A stretch of 6,114 bases of DNA from an uncultured Leucothrix sp. (GTDB lineage: Bacteria > Pseudomonadota > Gammaproteobacteria > Thiotrichales > Thiotrichaceae). The notes beneath the pieces are model-generated. The model was not told where the DNA came from, ran no database searches, and was given only the letters and a program-made list of their open reading frames with translations. The DNA lies in contig CALKXC010000267.1 of assembly GCA_938004025.1 (NCBI GenBank), positions 1 to 6,114 of the forward strand. The letters run 5' to 3'. Position numbers and translations under genes: made by a program. Below, piece by piece: positions 1 through 6,114 of the stretch (position 1 is the first letter of the stretch; each line of letters starts with the position of its first letter).

Positions 1-2032
1 CTTCGCCAATCAAACGAATATCAATGGCGCGACCGGCTGGCCCTGTCGCAGGCTCTTTAAATTGCAGGTTAATGACGATAGGGATATCACCCGTATTTTC
101 CCGCCATCGAGGCGTGAATTCTCGCAAACTGGTATTTCGAAACTCAGTCTCAAGAAAATCCACACTAATGGTTGCAATGTGTGTACCACTTTCGGATGAA
201 TCAGCATTTTTATTGTAAGAAACTTTGACGTTTTTAACTAAGCTCTGGTCATTGGCATCAGCAAATTCATCTCTTGTCTTTTCAAGGCTTTTGACTAATC
301 GTTCAACGACCGCCTCTGTTTTCTCAAGCGGTGAGCCTTGCGCTAGTAATATTCGCGCTTCAAGCACATTACCTTCTAGCGATGGAAACGCTTTAAACTT
401 TAGCTGTCCTGTGACGATCATCCCAATTGAAATAATCAACAAACCAATCGCAATACCGACCGTTGCATACCGAAAACGAATTGCGCCGGCCCCTAGTCGA
501 GTAACTGCATTTCTTAACTTTAAGAAAGCGCCTTCAAACAGCACACGCCACCTCGGCAACTGTTTGTTATGTGCATGCTCTAAGGCATGGCGTAAATGAT
601 TGGGTAATACTAAAAATGCTTCGATTAGACTGATGGTGAGAACAGACAGCAACACAACTGGCAAAACGCCCATCACCTGCCCGATATCCCCCTTCATCAT
701 CAACAGACTACCAAACAATAGCGCTGTTGTAAGAAACGATGAGAACACTCCACGAATAACTCGCTTAGTGCCTGTAACAACGGCCTCTAAAGGGTCACGA
801 CTTTTTTCATATTCATGAGAAATACTTTCAGACAATACAATCGCATCATCCATCAGTATTCCGATCGCCATTAGCAACGCGATCATTGAGATCATATTGA
901 TACTAACCCCAAACAAACTCATCATCGCTAGGCCACCCAAAAAAGAAACAGGCAGACCAAGAATGATCCAGAAAGTGTAACGCCAGCTAAAAAACAACAA
1001 CAGAACGAGGCCAGCTAATAAAAGCCCTTGCCAACCATTTTCAAGTAACAATTGAAGACGATCATTGACTATCGTTGCCCTGTCATTGCTCAAAATCATC
1101 TGCGTAGAATCAGGCAAGATGGCGTTTTCTTCATCAACAAATGCTTTAACCGCCGCGAAAACTTTCAAAGTATCATCGGTGGTATTTTTACTAACCTGCA
1201 AAATAGCTGCGCGCGCACCATTAAACTCAATACGCTCTTCTGCAAGATCAAAACGATCTTCGATTCTAGCAATATCACCTAGACGTATCTCTCCGCCTTT
1301 ATCGGTATTTAAAATCACTAGATCAGCTAATTCTTCAGCGGTATTCCTAGCGTTAGAAAAGCGGATTTGATAAGACTTATCAACACTCTCGACCGTACCC
1401 GCCGGGAGGTCCACCGCTTGTGACTGAATAAGGTTTGCTACTGTCTGAATGCTCAAACGGTATTGCAACATTGTCTCAGGATTAATAAGCACATTGAGCT
1501 GGTGAGTTGAGAACCCCTTAACATCGACAATAGGAACACTGGGTATCGCCACTAAATGCTTCCGATAATGCTCAGCAAGGGCCTTTAACTCAGAAGCCGT
1601 CAAATTCTCAGAAGTAACAGCAACATCAACCACAGGATCAGTTCGACCCTGCTTTGTAACTACTGCGTCCTCAACCTCTGCTGGAAAATCACTAATTTCA
1701 TCCACTGCGGATTTGATGTCATCCTCAAACTGCTTGATGTCACCGCCTTCCTGCATTTTTAGCGTTAGCACCCCCACGTTATCGCGAGCTTCACAACTTT
1801 GCTCATCAGTGAAGCTAATACCATCAGTTGCGTCTTCTAAACGCGTACAAATCGCCTCCTCTACATCCGCAGTACTAGCACCAGGATAAGCAGCCGTGAT
1901 AGTAAAAGTATTTCGCTCAATCGCAGGAAAGGTCTCTTTGTTCAGCCCAGACAAAGACGCTAAACCCAACGCAACAATTGCGACCATAACGATATTCGCA
2001 GCCGTTGGATGTGAGGCAAAAAAGCGAATCAT
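1..2032 (-). CDS. RND efflux pump inner-membrane permease (AcrB/HAE1-like), C-terminus beyond window
   Basis: This is the inner-membrane, proton-driven subunit of a tripartite RND efflux pump. Only the first 677 residues are present; AcrB-type proteins have about 1,030-1,050, so about a third is missing through the window edge, not through mutation. The order fits the family: TM1 at residues about 12-30, a periplasmic porter region about 31-333, TM2-TM6 about 335-477, TM7 about 522-542, then the start of the second periplasmic half. TM4 carries AIGILMDDAIVLSES, whose paired aspartates (D395/D396) match the AcrB proton-relay pair D407/D408, so the visible half looks functional. The partner lysine and arginine of TM10-11 are outside the window. 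The ATG at 2032 overlaps the adaptor stop as ATGA and has GGAGAG 8 nt upstream. Substrate cannot be told from sequence. Two porter-domain cysteines (C62, C80) are notable. RND identity is very secure; HAE1 subfamily is likely. Confidence 0.95.
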   Translation of the reverse strand, partial: MIRFFASHPTAANIVMVAIVALGLASLSGLNKETFPAIERNTFTITAAYPGASTADVEEAICTRLEDATDGISFTDEQSCEARDNVGVLTLKMQEGGDIKQFEDDIKSAVDEISDFPAEVEDAVVTKQGRTDPVVDVAVTSENLTASELKALAEHYRKHLVAIPSVPIVDVKGFSTHQLNVLINPETMLQYRLSIQTVANLIQSQAVDLPAGTVESVDKSYQIRFSNARNTAEELADLVILNTDKGGEIRLGDIARIEDRFDLAEERIEFNGARAAILQVSKNTTDDTLKVFAAVKAFVDEENAILPDSTQMILSNDRATIVNDRLQLLLENGWQGLLLAGLVLLLFFSWRYTFWIILGLPVSFLGGLAMMSLFGVSINMISMIALLMAIGILMDDAIVLSESISHEYEKSRDPLEAVVTGTKRVIRGVFSSFLTTALLFGSLLMMKGDIGQVMGVLPVVLLSVLTISLIEAFLVLPNHLRHALEHAHNKQLPRWRVLFEGAFLKLRNAVTRLGAGAIRFRYATVGIAIGLLIISIGMIVTGQLKFKAFPSLEGNVLEARILLAQGSPLEKTEAVVERLVKSLEKTRDEFADANDQSLVKNVKVSYNKNADSSESGTHIATISVDFLETEFRNTSLREFTPRWRENTGDIPIVINLQFKEPATGPAGRAIDIRLIGE

Positions 2033-3402
2033 AAGGCTAGCTCTCCGGCTGCTTGTTGGCGAAACAGCTCGTACTCTTTCTCAGTATCGACTGCTTTAAT
2101 CGGAACACCAGATATTACTGGCACTAAGTCGCTAGTAATAATTCGATCGCCAGCAACCAACCCACTTTCAATAACAACTAAATCACCCTGAACAAACGCT
2201 ACAGACACAGGCCTTATTTCGAGCTTATCTTCGGCATTGACCAAGTAGACTCGTCCTTCATGCAGTGACTTACGAGGTATTACCAAACGATTTTGTAACG
2301 GTGCCTTAAAATCGACAGCGACGTAAAGCCCTCTCAACAAAGGTGGACGCTTACCAAGAATCACACCATCGTATGGGTTTTCTACTTGAACCGTAAAGCC
2401 GATCGTATCGCGACTTGGATCAATCGCTTCGCCAATCCTAAGCAGTTGAGCATCCCAACTAGGGGTCGTCACACCTGACACTAAGCGCACTTTAGTATCG
2501 AGTTTTATCTGACTCATTACCTCCTGCATGCGTTGAGGGGATGACAGGTTATCTGCTTTTTGACTATAAGCACTTAGCAGCTGCCCAGCAGACCTAATCG
2601 ACAACTGAGCCTGAATTTCGACTGCATTTGTCCCTAATACCTCAAACAACTGGGCACCCACAGACACAAATGCACCTTCCTCGGCCAGCACTTCCCCAAT
2701 ACGGGAATCAAACGGCAAGCGAACCGAGGTACGAGATAAAGAGTCTTTCTTCTCGGCAACCGTGCTTTGTGACTGCTGAATCTGAGCATTAATAGCGGCT
2801 CGACGACTTTTAAACGTATCCAAGTTTCCTTGAATATCCTGCACGGTAGAACTTAGCTGTAGTACTTTTTGCTGCTCGGCATCCAAAGTAGAGCGAGCAA
2901 TGAGGCGTTTATCCCAAAGTGTTCTGACCCTGTTATATTCTTGCTGACCTAATGAAAGATTACGTTTTGCAATATCCAGTGAGCTTTTAGCGCTTCTTTC
3001 TTCTGCTTCTAACTGCCTAAGTGAGGACTCTGTATTGGCCAAACCTGCTTTACTCTGCCCCAGTGAGATTTCAAAGGTCGTTGGCTCGATACGTAAAACT
3101 TCCGTGCCTTTTGGAATACTCCCACCCTGCTTAAGCCTCGGATGAACATAGGTAATCTTTCCACCAACTTCAGCTTTATATTTCAAACTAACCGAGGGCT
3201 CAACATTGCCATAAGCTACCGCTCTAGCACTAAAAGGAATTGATTCTACCGTCATTACGCTTGCCAGCCTTTCAGGGAATGTCTTTACCTCATGCTCCAG
3301 AGGTGCCTTATTTTGCATCATCATACGAACAATAAAGATTGCTCCTATAATAGCGAGGGGCAACAATAAAATTTTGGGGAATAGTTTCTTTTTTGAAGTC
3401 AT
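2029..3402 (-). CDS. RND periplasmic adaptor subunit (membrane fusion protein, HlyD/AcrA-like)
   Basis: This periplasmic adaptor links the RND pump to an outer-membrane channel. The reading frame is open from an ATG at 3441 (470 aa). I prefer the ATG at 3402 (457 aa), because it puts a basic stretch (MTSKKK) directly before the hydrophobic anchor and has a weak purine-rich GAGAAAG 8 nt upstream; nothing Shine-Dalgarno-like precedes 3441. In 470-aa numbering: a transmembrane anchor at about 22-40 with no lipobox cysteine, so it is membrane-anchored, not a lipoprotein; first lipoyl half about 83-118 (YKAEVGGKITYVHP); a long heptad-rich alpha-hairpin about 122-235; second lipoyl half about 239-270 (RLPFDSRIGEVLAEEGAFV); beta-barrel about 271-385; membrane-proximal domain about 390-450 ending in ESGLVAGDRIITSDL. 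It overlaps the downstream permease gene by 4 nt, so the two surely work as a pair. An outer-membrane partner is not encoded here. Confidence 0.93.
   Translation of the reverse strand: MTSKKKLFPKILLLPLAIIGAIFIVRMMMQNKAPLEHEVKTFPERLASVMTVESIPFSARAVAYGNVEPSVSLKYKAEVGGKITYVHPRLKQGGSIPKGTEVLRIEPTTFEISLGQSKAGLANTESSLRQLEAEERSAKSSLDIAKRNLSLGQQEYNRVRTLWDKRLIARSTLDAEQQKVLQLSSTVQDIQGNLDTFKSRRAAINAQIQQSQSTVAEKKDSLSRTSVRLPFDSRIGEVLAEEGAFVSVGAQLFEVLGTNAVEIQAQLSIRSAGQLLSAYSQKADNLSSPQRMQEVMSQIKLDTKVRLVSGVTTPSWDAQLLRIGEAIDPSRDTIGFTVQVENPYDGVILGKRPPLLRGLYVAVDFKAPLQNRLVIPRKSLHEGRVYLVNAEDKLEIRPVSVAFVQGDLVVIESGLVAGDRIITSDLVPVISGVPIKAVDTEKEYELFRQQAAGELAL
2033..2046 (-). promoter_or_regulatory. Ribosome binding site of the RND permease, inside the adaptor gene
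   Basis: GGAGAG (2041-2046 on the complement) lies 8 nt before the permease ATG, within the last codons of the adaptor gene. With the ATGA stop/start overlap at 2029-2032 it suggests translational coupling, keeping adaptor and pump output in proportion. It also fixes the permease start codon. Confidence 0.7.
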
Positions 3403-3494
3403 ATAGTCAGCTTTCTCAATGGGGAATTGTGCTGTCTCCATGCTATCACGCGATATTAATGGAAAGCACTCTTAGGCTGACTCAGGAGGACAGA

Positions 3495-3533
3495 TGTTAC
3501 ATGTTGTTACAACTTTCTACTAAGCAACAACAT
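3495..3533. promoter_or_regulatory. Candidate operator or hairpin between MFS and adaptor genes
   Basis: Three overlapping symmetries lie in this short gap. TGTTACA occurs twice (3495-3501 and 3505-3511), exactly 10 bp apart. GTTGTTACAAC (3503-3513) is a palindrome with one central base. ATGTTGTT (3501-3508) pairs with AACAACAT (3526-3533) across 17 nt, the second arm touching the MFS stop codon. Such symmetry upstream of an efflux operon would suit a dimeric repressor of the TetR or MarR type, but no regulator is encoded here and I see no convincing -35/-10 pair. It has no T-run, so it is a poor terminator. Function is inferred only. Confidence 0.3.
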
Positions 3534-4759
3534 TACTCATCCTTTTGCTTATTGCGCCGGAACAACTTAAAGATGGTAAACGAGGTTCTTGGTAGATAAG
3601 TATAACTCGTCCTTTCCGTCAACGTGGGTCTTGCCAGCATACGGGTAAGACTAAAACCCACCAATATTAAGTGAGCTAAAGCAATAAAGGCGAACAGTGC
3701 CGAAGGCCCATACCAGTCGATTAATGTGGATGTCACATAAGGTGCAAATATCGCCCCTATTCCATAAATAAACATCAGCGAAGCATTTACTTCGACTGAC
3801 TTTGCAGAATCAGTAAAGTCATTAGTATGAGCAGAAGCTACCGAAAAAATTGGGAACGTGGCTATTCCAAATAGAGCCGCACCGATGAATATCGCATAAA
3901 AATCCCCCGCCCCCATCATTACAACACCGCCACAGACCAAAACACTTAGTGCTGACAAACCAATTAAAACCCAGCGCCGATCGTAACGGTCAGCTAACCA
4001 ACCCACTGGAAACTGAGCAATAGCACCACCGATTAACACCGTTGCCAGAAAATAACCAATTTGTAGATTATTCAATCCGACGCCTTGCCCATAGATTGGG
4101 CCAACCATACGGAACGAAGAAGACGTTAGCCCTGCAATCATGACACCTGCAGCCCCTAGTGGCGAAACCAACGCCGTCTGTATAGGGCGCAATCGAGGCG
4201 CCTCAGGTGTTTTGGGCTGAGTGTTAGTGGATAGCGTTAATGGAAGCAAACAAGCACAGCACAGGATGCCTAGCAGGTTGTAGGACAAATAAGCAGCTGG
4301 CTCCAAAATACCAATCATGAGCTGTGCCATAGAAGAGGCCCCAATATCCACCACTCGGTAAAAACCCATCACCTTACCGCGGTTTTTATTGGTCAGCATG
4401 GCTTGCATCCACGCTTCAATGACGGTGTAACAACCCGCGATACACAAGCCAGTCATGACTCGAAGCACCGTCCAAAACATTGCATCAGGAACCATTGGGT
4501 GTGCTATAGCCCCCATTGCCCCACAAGCTGCAAAGACAGCAAATGAACGGGAGTGACCAACAGCACCCATTAGTCGAGGTGCCCACCAACAACCCACAAA
4601 GAAGCCGAGGAAGTGCGCAGAACCTAACAATCCAATCTCAGGCTTGCTGAACTCCAACTTTAAGCCGGATAAGACATCCAAAGGACCAATAGCGCCGGAA
4701 CTGAGCTGGAGCAGCATGACCGAGAGAAACAAAGGAACAAACGTTAGCAGAACGCGCAT
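3533..4759 (-). CDS. MFS transporter, YcaD-like
   Basis: This is a 408-residue major facilitator superfamily transporter of the inner membrane, full length for the superfamily, with about 12 hydrophobic segments in two halves joined by a loop near residues 178-195. Motif A is well kept in the second half (GWLADRYDRRWVL, residues 253-265) and degenerate in the first. The TM4 region with R100, G104 and E115-A-W followed by NKNRGKVMGFY (126-134) resembles E. coli YcaD (RFVAG...VVVESAL...NRGR), as do the overall length and layout. The C-terminal tail from about residue 380 is hydrophilic and basic (KLFRRNKQKDE). Substrate is unknown; YcaD itself has no firmly established substrate that I know of. 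The start at 4759 gives a short N-terminus running straight into TM1, but no good ribosome binding site precedes it. It lies upstream of the RND pair on the same strand, 91-130 bp away, so a shared transcript is possible but unproven. Confidence 0.9.
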   Translation of the reverse strand: MRVLLTFVPLFLSVMLLQLSSGAIGPLDVLSGLKLEFSKPEIGLLGSAHFLGFFVGCWWAPRLMGAVGHSRSFAVFAACGAMGAIAHPMVPDAMFWTVLRVMTGLCIAGCYTVIEAWMQAMLTNKNRGKVMGFYRVVDIGASSMAQLMIGILEPAAYLSYNLLGILCCACLLPLTLSTNTQPKTPEAPRLRPIQTALVSPLGAAGVMIAGLTSSSFRMVGPIYGQGVGLNNLQIGYFLATVLIGGAIAQFPVGWLADRYDRRWVLIGLSALSVLVCGGVVMMGAGDFYAIFIGAALFGIATFPIFSVASAHTNDFTDSAKSVEVNASLMFIYGIGAIFAPYVTSTLIDWYGPSALFAFIALAHLILVGFSLTRMLARPTLTERTSYTYLPRTSFTIFKLFRRNKQKDE

Positions 4760-4795
4760 CGTTGATCACATCAGAGTGTAAGGTAGATAGCTTCG

Positions 4796-4827
4796 CATAG
4801 TAGTGAAAAAATGCTTTGAATACTATG
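4796..4827. repeat. Small inverted repeat upstream of the MFS gene
   Basis: CATAGTA (4796-4802) and TACTATG (4821-4827) are perfect complements around an 18-nt AT-rich loop, extendable by a G-U pair. It sits 36 bp before the MFS start and 7 bp from the larger inverted-repeat element, so in a transcript reading into the MFS gene it would form a second hairpin in the leader. No U-run follows on either strand. It may be chance in AT-rich DNA. Confidence 0.35.
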
Positions 4828-4834
4828 TGAGGGC

Positions 4835-4912
4835 GTGAAGGCTTGGTATATAAATTCACTCACTCAACCTGCGGTTGAAATGATTCGCCGAATTCATATA
4901 CCAAGCCTTCAC
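4835..4912. repeat. 78-bp inverted-repeat element (MITE/REP-like or terminator)
   Basis: Two 23-nt arms (4835-4857 and 4890-4912) are complementary at 22 of 23 positions, the outer 17 perfectly, with core GGCTTGGTATAT on the left and ATATACCAAGCC on the right. The 32-nt interior holds its own perfect hairpin, CAACC-TGC-GGTTG (4865-4877), so the whole can fold as a long stem topped by a smaller stem. On the plus strand the right arm runs into TTTTTATC, like an intrinsic terminator, yet both flanking genes are on the minus strand, where no U-run follows. The length and near-perfection of the arms are well beyond chance. A short non-autonomous mobile repeat or a dispersed extragenic palindrome are the main readings. 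I found no clear target-site duplication. No second copy is visible in the window. Confidence 0.8.
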
Positions 4913-4945
4913 TTTTTATCTATGGGCCAAGATTTTCAAAAGAAA

Positions 4946-5761
4946 CTACTTACTCATGAATGGCAGCTGCAACAATTTCTTCATTACTTTCTTTAAATCC
5001 AAGCCTTCAAACGGCATCCACAGCAACTTCAAGAGAGAAGTCTCGCCTCCTTCATATTGCGATAAACCAATCTTCATGTTGTGATGCCCATGTTTGGGCT
5101 GTGCAACATAACTGCCAAAAATGCGATCCCACCAAGGAACGTTAAACCCGTAATTGCTATTGGTTTCACCAACGATAACGCTATGGTGTACACGGTGCAT
5201 ATCGGGCGTAACAATGAATAGGCGTAAGATATTATCAAAAGGCACTTTGATGTTACTGTGATTGAACAACGCTGTTGCATTGAGCAAAATCTCAAAGATA
5301 ACAATCGCCATTACTGGAATTCCAAATAGAAGAATCGCAGCGAATTTAATCAGCATAGATAATACAATTTCCACAGGATGAAAACGCAGAGCGGTACTAG
5401 TATCGATAGCATTGTCACTGTGATGTACTTTATGGAGACGCCAGAATGCGGGTACGACATGGAAAATACGGTGCTGCCAGTAGATAATCAGATCTAACAA
5501 AATAATAGCGATGAGAACTGGCGTTTGAAATCCGAGTAAAGCGATCTCTTGGTCAGCCACATAAACCGCAAAAATACCTGCCGTCATAGGCAAAAGAATT
5601 TTCACTGCAATACTATCAATAACAACGAGTGATAAGTTAGCGGCAACACGTTTAGGCTTGCTACCCGGCATGACTCGACGAGGAATCAAAAACTCCAAAG
5701 CGCTAAACAAAATCAACAAGCCAAGAAATACACCTAGGCGAATTAAATTTTCATTTTCCAT
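4946..5761 (-). CDS. Fatty acid hydroxylase/sterol desaturase-family membrane di-iron protein
   Basis: This 271-residue integral membrane protein is of the fatty acid hydroxylase superfamily, whose members use a di-iron centre and O2 to hydroxylate or desaturate lipids, sterols or carotenoids. The histidine boxes are all present: HRIFH (97-101, HX3H), HKVHH (110-114, HX2HH) and HRVHH (189-193, HX2HH), with additional conserved-looking H128 (RFHP) and H168 (FNHSN). A WWDRIFGSY segment (210-218) follows the last box, as is usual in the family. Hydrophobic segments lie at about 8-24, 44-70, 80-96, 132-147 and 149-165, placing the histidines on the cytoplasmic face by family precedent. The ATG at 5761 is the only early start, though no clear Shine-Dalgarno precedes it. 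The gene appears monocistronic, between tRNA-Lys and the 78-bp inverted repeat. Substrate is unknown; a membrane-lipid or hopanoid/sterol-like substrate is only a guess. Confidence 0.92.
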   Translation of the reverse strand: MENENLIRLGVFLGLLILFSALEFLIPRRVMPGSKPKRVAANLSLVVIDSIAVKILLPMTAGIFAVYVADQEIALLGFQTPVLIAIILLDLIIYWQHRIFHVVPAFWRLHKVHHSDNAIDTSTALRFHPVEIVLSMLIKFAAILLFGIPVMAIVIFEILLNATALFNHSNIKVPFDNILRLFIVTPDMHRVHHSVIVGETNSNYGFNVPWWDRIFGSYVAQPKHGHHNMKIGLSQYEGGETSLLKLLWMPFEGLDLKKVMKKLLQLPFMSK

Positions 5762-5844
5762 GGCACAGTTTTCGCATTCATTTAAGAAGAATTAATTACG
5801 ATTGAAGCACAGTTTCAGATACTAAAAAAGCAAGAACAAAAATG

Positions 5845-5874
5845 ATTAAATAAGCACAGCTATAACATCAGCAA
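5845..5874 (-). promoter_or_regulatory. Weak candidate promoter for the hydroxylase gene
   Basis: On the complement, TTGCTG (5869-5874) and TTTAAT (5845-5850) are separated by 18 bp in the AT-rich gap after the tRNA terminator. The -10 matches TATAAT at five of six positions and the -35 is poor. It would leave a leader of about 80 nt before the ATG at 5761. This is the best match I see there, but AT-rich DNA yields such matches by chance. Confidence 0.2.
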
Positions 5875-5887
5875 TATCCTATTTATT

Positions 5888-5943
5888 AAAAACAGCGCCT
5901 TCCGACCCTGAATGCTAGCATTTAGAGAGGCGAAGCTATTTTT
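5888..5943 (-). terminator. Intrinsic terminator after tRNA-Lys, apparently bidirectional
   Basis: CGCCT (5896-5900) pairs with AGGCG (5928-5932). Inside, CTGAATG (5908-5914) pairs with CATTTAG (5919-5925, one G-U) over a CTAG loop. On the minus strand the stem is followed within three bases by TTTTT (complement of 5888-5892), 3' of the tRNA. On the plus strand TTTTT occurs at 5939-5943, so it could work both ways. The stem has an internal loop, so it is not a textbook case. Confidence 0.6.
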
Positions 5944-5975
5944 GATAAACAGGGTATTGCGGAAAAGAAATATGA

Positions 5976-6051
5976 TGGTGGGGCGTGAGCGATTCGAACG
6001 CTCGACCAATTGATTAAAAGTCAACTGCTCTACCGACTGAGCTAACGCCCC
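5976..6051 (-). tRNA. tRNA-Lys (anticodon UUU)
   Basis: This is a complete 76-nt tRNA gene with encoded CCA (5976-5978 on the complement). The acceptor stem GGGGCGT/ACGCCCC pairs fully. The D arm has GCTC/GAGC with the GG of the D-loop. The anticodon arm is TTGAC-TTTTAA-containing, with UUU at 6016-6018, and the T arm is GAGCG-TTCGAAT-CGCTC. D and anticodon arms are nearly identical to E. coli tRNA-Lys, while acceptor and T stems differ by compensating pairs. It decodes AAA and AAG. It has its own promoter and terminator; whether another tRNA lies further upstream cannot be seen. Confidence 0.98.
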
Positions 6052-6067
6052 TCGTCAAGAACGGCGT

Positions 6068-6095
6068 ATTATAAAGACCGCTCTTTCATTTACAA
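6068..6095 (-). promoter_or_regulatory. Sigma70-type promoter of tRNA-Lys
   Basis: On the complement, TTGTAA (6090-6095) and a consensus TATAAT (6068-6073) are 16 bp apart. The -10 is followed by the GC-rich run ACGCCG, a discriminator type usual in stable-RNA promoters under stringent control. The predicted start is roughly 10 nt before the mature tRNA 5' end, which would leave a short leader. Confidence 0.75.
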
Positions 6096-6114
6096 GGTCT
6101 TTTTTACAAAAGTT

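Noticed and set aside
225..599. A 124-codon plus-strand ORF.
   Set aside because: It lies entirely antisense to the RND permease, whose frame is continuous and has clear family motifs; its own translation is low-complexity and unrecognisable.
1..2032. Treating the RND permease as a truncated pseudogene.
   Set aside because: The frame stays open to the window edge with no stop or frameshift; it is cut only by the window boundary.
3484..3523. A plus-strand 9-codon ORF (ATG at 3494) preceded by a perfect AGGAGG, like a leader peptide.
   Set aside because: It is antisense to the local operon, nothing on the plus strand follows it, and it has no visible promoter. The AGGAGG is probably coincidental.
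4638..4859. A 73-codon minus-strand ORF overlapping the MFS start and leader.
   Set aside because: It is in a different frame from the MFS gene, runs through the hairpin region, and its translation has no recognisable features.
4835..4912. Reading the inverted repeat as an integron attC recombination site.
   Set aside because: The expected GTTRRRY/RYYYAAC core sites are absent at the ends, and the near-perfect symmetry lacks the usual attC asymmetries; no integrase or cassette array is present.
5074..5304. A 76-codon minus-strand ORF inside the hydroxylase gene.
   Set aside because: It is an alternative-frame shadow of a gene with all its histidine boxes in the main frame.
5976..6051. tRNA-Lys as the attachment site of an integrative element.
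   Set aside because: No integrase lies next to it and I found no repeat of the tRNA 3' end elsewhere in the window.

Overview
The window looks like ordinary chromosomal DNA of a gammaproteobacterium, probably a marine one. The tRNA-Lys is close to the enterobacterial sequence, base composition is moderately AT-rich, and the genes are an RND efflux pair, a YcaD-like MFS transporter and a histidine-box membrane hydroxylase. The lineage is inferred from gene content and tRNA sequence; no single sequence feature settles it.

Every supported gene lies on the minus strand, so the order of transcription runs from high to low coordinates. At the right edge is a tRNA-Lys(UUU) gene (5976-6051) with a sigma70-type promoter (6068-6095) and, on its 3' side, a terminator-like hairpin (5888-5943). 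Next comes a 271-residue fatty acid hydroxylase/sterol desaturase-type protein (4946-5761). A 186-bp spacer follows, holding a conspicuous 78-bp inverted-repeat element (4835-4912) and a smaller hairpin (4796-4827). Then come a 408-residue MFS transporter (3533-4759), a periplasmic adaptor protein (2029-3402, possibly from 3441) and the first 677 residues of an RND inner-membrane pump (1-2032), which runs off the left edge.

The adaptor and pump overlap by four bases (ATGA) and almost certainly form one transcriptional and assembly unit, the inner-membrane and periplasmic parts of a tripartite efflux pump. No outer-membrane factor and no regulator gene is visible. The MFS gene lies just upstream on the same strand, but a spacer of 91-130 bp containing a palindrome and a 10-bp-period repeat separates it from the adaptor gene, so co-transcription is uncertain.

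No insertion sequence, CRISPR array, prophage, toxin-antitoxin or defence gene is visible. The best candidate for something undescribed is the 78-bp inverted-repeat element, which could be a small dispersed repeat (MITE/REP-like) or a terminator facing the unexpected direction. The coding content is otherwise conventional, and I see no new multi-gene system.
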